Below are positions 6,216 through 8,942 of a stretch of 8,942 nt of DNA, piece after piece. This DNA is from Giesbergeria sp. (GTDB lineage Bacteria > Pseudomonadota > Gammaproteobacteria > Burkholderiales > Burkholderiaceae_C). The position numbers and the translations under genes were made by a program. Where the stretch lies: the NCBI GenBank assembly GCA_017987055.1, contig JAGNUJ010000062.1, positions 1 through 8,942 of the forward strand, in the 5' to 3' direction. Below the pieces are notes generated by a model that was not told where the DNA came from, searched no databases, and saw nothing but the letters and a program-made list of their open reading frames with translations. Every line of letters starts with the position of its first letter. Position 1 is the first letter of the stretch.

Positions 6216-8246
6216 ATGAGCAATCCCCTTCTTGACTTCTCCGCCCTGCCTGCGTTTGACCGCATCAGCCCCAGCAACGTGGCCCCGGCCTTAGATGTGC
6301 TGCTGGCAGACGCCAACCAAGCCCTTGAAACGGTGACTGCCGCTGACTTTGCGGCGCGCTGGAGCGACATCGCTGCGGTGCTGGACGTGTCCACCGAAAA
6401 GCTCGGCCGCGCGTGGGGCGTGGTCAGCCACCTGAGCAGCGTGGCCGACACACCTGAGCTGCGCGCCGCCTACAACGAAGCCCTGCCGCGCGTCACCGAG
6501 TTTTGGACGCGCCTGGGCGCTGACGAGCGGCTGTACGCCAAATACAAAGCGATTGATGCGGCCAGCCTGAACGGCGAACAGCGCCAAGCTTTGAAAAACG
6601 CCATGCGCAACTTCGTCCTCTCGGGCGCCGAACTGAGCGGCGCGGCCAAAGAGCGCTTTGCCCAAATCCAAGAGCGCCAAGCCGAGTTGGCGCAAAAATT
6701 CAGCGAAAACACCCTCGACGCCACCGACGCCTACAGCTACTACGCCCGCGCCGACGAGCTGCACGGCGTGCCCGCCGATGTGCAGCAAGCCGCGCTAGCA
6801 GCCGCCCAAGCCGAAGGCAAGGAAGGCTACAAACTGACGCTGAAAATGCCGTGCTACCTGCCGGTGATGCAGTTTGCCGACAACAGCGCGCTGCGCGAAA
6901 CGCTGTACCGCGCCCACGTCACCCGCGCCTCTGACCAATCGACGGGTGAGGCGGCCAAATTCGACAACACCGCGCTGATCCAAGAAATTTTGGCGCTGCG
7001 CCAAGAAGAAGCGCAACTGCTGGGCTACGCCAACTTTGGCGAAGTCTCGGTGGTACCGAAAATGGCCAGTTCCGCCGACGAAGTCATTGCCTTCTTGCGC
7101 GATTTGGCCGCGCGCGCCCGCCCGTATGCCGAAAAAGACGTGGCCGACCTGCGCGCCTTTGCTGCCGAGTCGCTGGCTTTGCCCGAACCGCAGCCGTGGG
7201 ACTGGCCGTATGTGGCCGAAAAACTCAAAGAAGCGCGCTATGCCTTCAGCGAGCAAGAGGTCAAGCCCTACTTCACCGCGCCCAAGGTGCTCGCTGGCCT
7301 GTTCAAAATCATTGAATCGCTGTTTGAAGTCGCCATTCGCCCCGACACCGCGCCGGTGTGGCACCCAGCGGTGCAGTTTTACCGGATTGAGCGCGGCGGC
7401 CAGTTGGTCGGCCAGTTTTATCTGGACCAACCCGCGCGCACCGGCAAACGCGGCGGCGCGTGGATGGACGACATGCAAACGCGCTGGCTGCGCCCCGACA
7501 CCGGCGTGCTGCAAACGCCGATTGCCCACTTGGTCTGCAACTTCGCCAGCGGCGTCGATGGCAAACCGGCGCTGCTAACGCACGACGACGTCATCACGCT
7601 GTTCCACGAGTTTGGCCACGGCCTGCACCACCTGCTGACGCAGGTGAACGAGCGCGATGTGTCGGGCATTGGCGGTGTCGAATGGGATGCCGTGGAGCTG
7701 CCCAGCCAGTTCATGGAAAACTTCTGCTGGGAGTGGGACGTGCTTGAGCACATGACCGCCCACGTCGATACCGGCGAGCCGCTGCCGCGCGCGCTGTTTG
7801 ACAAAATGCTGGCGGCCAAAAACTTTCAAAGCGGCATGCAAACGCTGCGCCAAATCGAGTTTTCGCTGTTCGACATGCTGCTGCACACCGCGCACAACCC
7901 CACCGATGACTTCATGCCGCTGCTGGCCGAGGTGCGCGATGAAGTCGCCGTGCTGCAGCCGCCGGCGTTCAGCCGCAACATGCACACTTTTAGCCACATT
8001 TTTGCCGGTGGTTATGCCGCCGGTTACTACAGCTACAAGTGGGCGGAAGTGCTCAGCGCTGACGCTTACGCAGCGTTTGAAGAAACCGTCGCTGCTGACG
8101 GCAGCCCCAGCTTGGAAACCGGCCGGCGCTACCGCGAAACCATTTTGGAAGCCGGTGGCAGTCGCCCGGCGATGGAATCGTTCAAAGCCTTCCGCGGCCG
8201 CGAGCCACAGTTGGACGCGCTGCTGCGCCACCAAGGCATGGCTTGA
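6216..8246 (+). CDS. prlC: M3 family zinc metallopeptidase, oligopeptidase A type
   Basis: This is a cytoplasmic zinc endopeptidase of the thimet oligopeptidase family, which cleaves short peptides including degradation products and cleaved signal peptides. The 676-residue protein is close to E. coli oligopeptidase A (about 680) and starts in the same way (MSNPLLDFSALPAFDRI). An N-terminal helical region leads to the catalytic domain with LFHEFGHGLHH: zinc ligands His464 and His468 and catalytic Glu465. The third ligand is Glu494 in WDAVELPSQFMEN, a spacing that matches the oligopeptidase A subgroup. The Gly/Tyr-rich stretch HIFAGGYAAGYYSY (Tyr600 to Tyr607) is the substrate-side loop near the C-terminus. 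No signal peptide or membrane segment is present. The start at 6216 has only a weak purine tract (AAGA) upstream and is supported mainly by family resemblance. The gene lies 73 bases after folD and 27 bases before the next gene. Assignment to prlC/opdA rather than dcp rests on the N-terminus and the 30-residue spacing between the first and last zinc ligands. Confidence 0.93.
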   Translation: MSNPLLDFSALPAFDRISPSNVAPALDVLLADANQALETVTAADFAARWSDIAAVLDVSTEKLGRAWGVVSHLSSVADTPELRAAYNEALPRVTEFWTRLGADERLYAKYKAIDAASLNGEQRQALKNAMRNFVLSGAELSGAAKERFAQIQERQAELAQKFSENTLDATDAYSYYARADELHGVPADVQQAALAAAQAEGKEGYKLTLKMPCYLPVMQFADNSALRETLYRAHVTRASDQSTGEAAKFDNTALIQEILALRQEEAQLLGYANFGEVSVVPKMASSADEVIAFLRDLAARARPYAEKDVADLRAFAAESLALPEPQPWDWPYVAEKLKEARYAFSEQEVKPYFTAPKVLAGLFKIIESLFEVAIRPDTAPVWHPAVQFYRIERGGQLVGQFYLDQPARTGKRGGAWMDDMQTRWLRPDTGVLQTPIAHLVCNFASGVDGKPALLTHDDVITLFHEFGHGLHHLLTQVNERDVSGIGGVEWDAVELPSQFMENFCWEWDVLEHMTAHVDTGEPLPRALFDKMLAAKNFQSGMQTLRQIEFSLFDMLLHTAHNPTDDFMPLLAEVRDEVAVLQPPAFSRNMHTFSHIFAGGYAAGYYSYKWAEVLSADAYAAFEETVAADGSPSLETGRRYRETILEAGGSRPAMESFKAFRGREPQLDALLRHQGMA

Positions 8247-8261
8247 TCAGCCCACTTTTTT

Positions 8262-8266
8262 GGAGA
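8262..8266 (+). promoter_or_regulatory. Ribosome binding site of the DUF4124-glutaredoxin gene
   Basis: GGAGA ends seven bases before ATG 8274. It supports this start, which also places a normal signal peptide at the N-terminus. Confidence 0.75.
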
Positions 8267-8273
8267 AAAACCC

Positions 8274-8939
8274 ATGCATCTGCCCTCCCGCACCCCACTG
8301 GCTTTGGCGGCGGCTGTGTGCGCTTTGGTCTGCTCTACGCTGGCCCAAGCCCAGCCGGTGTATCGCACCGTCGGCCCCGACGGCAAAGTGACCTTCTCTG
8401 ACCGCGCGCCCAGCGAGAAAGCCACGCCAGCGCTGGCGGGCAGCGCTGGCGCTGCACCGGTGGCAGCTACGGCAGCGGGCGGCGACTTGCCTTATGCCTT
8501 GCGGCAAACGGTCTCGCGCTTTCCGGTCACTCTGTACACCAGCGCCGACTGTGCGCCCTGCGACAGCGCCCGCAGCCTGCTCAAAAGCCGTGGCGTGCCG
8601 TTTACCGAGCGCACTGTCAACACCAACCAAGACATCGACGTCCTCAAAAGTCTCAGCGGCAACGCCAGCTTGCCGTTTGGCACCATTGGCGGCCAGCACC
8701 TGAACGGCTTTTTGGACACCGAATGGACGCAGTATTTGGACGCTGCCGGCTACCCGAAAAAATCGCAGCTGCCCAGCAACTACCGCCAGCCCGCCGCCAC
8801 GCCGCTGGTGGCAATTAAGCCGTTGCAGGCTGCGCCCACCGCACCGGCCGCGCCGCGCGAGGCACCACCGCGCCCCGAGCGCCCCGAGCGCACCGATTCG
8901 GGCACCGACCCGAGCAACCCGGCTGGGATTCGTTTTTAA
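8274..8939 (+). CDS. Exported DUF4124 and glutaredoxin-fold protein
   Basis: The 221-residue protein starts with a signal peptide: a basic start (MHLPSR), a hydrophobic core and a likely cleavage after Ala26 (AQA before QPVYR). A DUF4124-like segment follows (about 28-46: VYRTVGPDGKVTFSDRAP). After an Ala-rich linker (47-70) there is a glutaredoxin-like domain (about 83-160) beginning FPVTLYTSADCAPC, with the redox pair Cys93-Ala-Pro-Cys96 and a plausible cis-proline at Pro134 (NASLPF). The tail (about 165-221) is rich in Pro, Ala and charged residues (RPERPERTDSG) and probably disordered. This suggests a periplasmic thiol-disulfide protein, but its substrate and physiological role are unknown. 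The cysteine pair implies redox activity only by analogy with glutaredoxins. The gene lies 27 bases after the peptidase stop with its own good ribosome site, so co-transcription is likely. It is complete, with the stop three bases before the window ends. Confidence 0.88.
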   Translation: MHLPSRTPLALAAAVCALVCSTLAQAQPVYRTVGPDGKVTFSDRAPSEKATPALAGSAGAAPVAATAAGGDLPYALRQTVSRFPVTLYTSADCAPCDSARSLLKSRGVPFTERTVNTNQDIDVLKSLSGNASLPFGTIGGQHLNGFLDTEWTQYLDAAGYPKKSQLPSNYRQPAATPLVAIKPLQAAPTAPAAPREAPPRPERPERTDSGTDPSNPAGIRF

Positions 8940-8942
8940 AAA

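Noticed and set aside
6795..7529. Long minus-strand frames opposite the M3 peptidase (also 7575-8234)
   Set aside because: Both are shadows of the peptidase codon bias, with no start signals or domains.

Overview
The window looks like chromosomal DNA from a GC-rich betaproteobacterium, most likely Burkholderiales and probably Comamonadaceae. I infer this from the protein families, the homodimeric-type AceE, the codon use, and palindromic AGCTATAAAAAT / TAGC..GCTAGAGGC repeats of a kind I associate with that family. No database was searched. Apart from the intergenic spacers the window is almost entirely coding. No tRNA, rRNA, CRISPR array, insertion sequence or phage gene was seen.

Layout. 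On the minus strand, 1-1775 holds the N-terminal two thirds of aceE (pyruvate dehydrogenase E1), cut by the left edge. An AT-rich divergent spacer (1776-1931) follows, with a perfect 17-nt palindrome and a 10-nt direct repeat. Everything to the right is on the plus strand: a membrane-bound PAS-PAS hybrid-free sensor histidine kinase (1932-4577); a FixJ/NarL-type response regulator whose ATG directly follows the kinase stop codon (4578-5204); a spacer with a palindromic dispersed-type repeat; folD (5288-6142); a spacer with a short hairpin; an M3 oligopeptidase A-type metallopeptidase (6216-8246); and a small exported DUF4124-glutaredoxin protein (8274-8939).

How the genes may work together. 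The kinase and regulator clearly form one two-component system. They are transcribed divergently from aceE across a short spacer, so control of pyruvate dehydrogenase by this pair is a reasonable but untested hypothesis. FolD (one-carbon folate metabolism), the peptidase (cytoplasmic peptide turnover) and the exported thioredoxin-fold protein are housekeeping or accessory genes with no obvious shared pathway.

I found no convincing undescribed multi-gene system. The points most worth a second look are the palindrome in the divergent spacer, the aceE-linked two-component system with an unidentified periplasmic ligand, and the repeat elements at the borders of folD and in the 3' end of the kinase gene.
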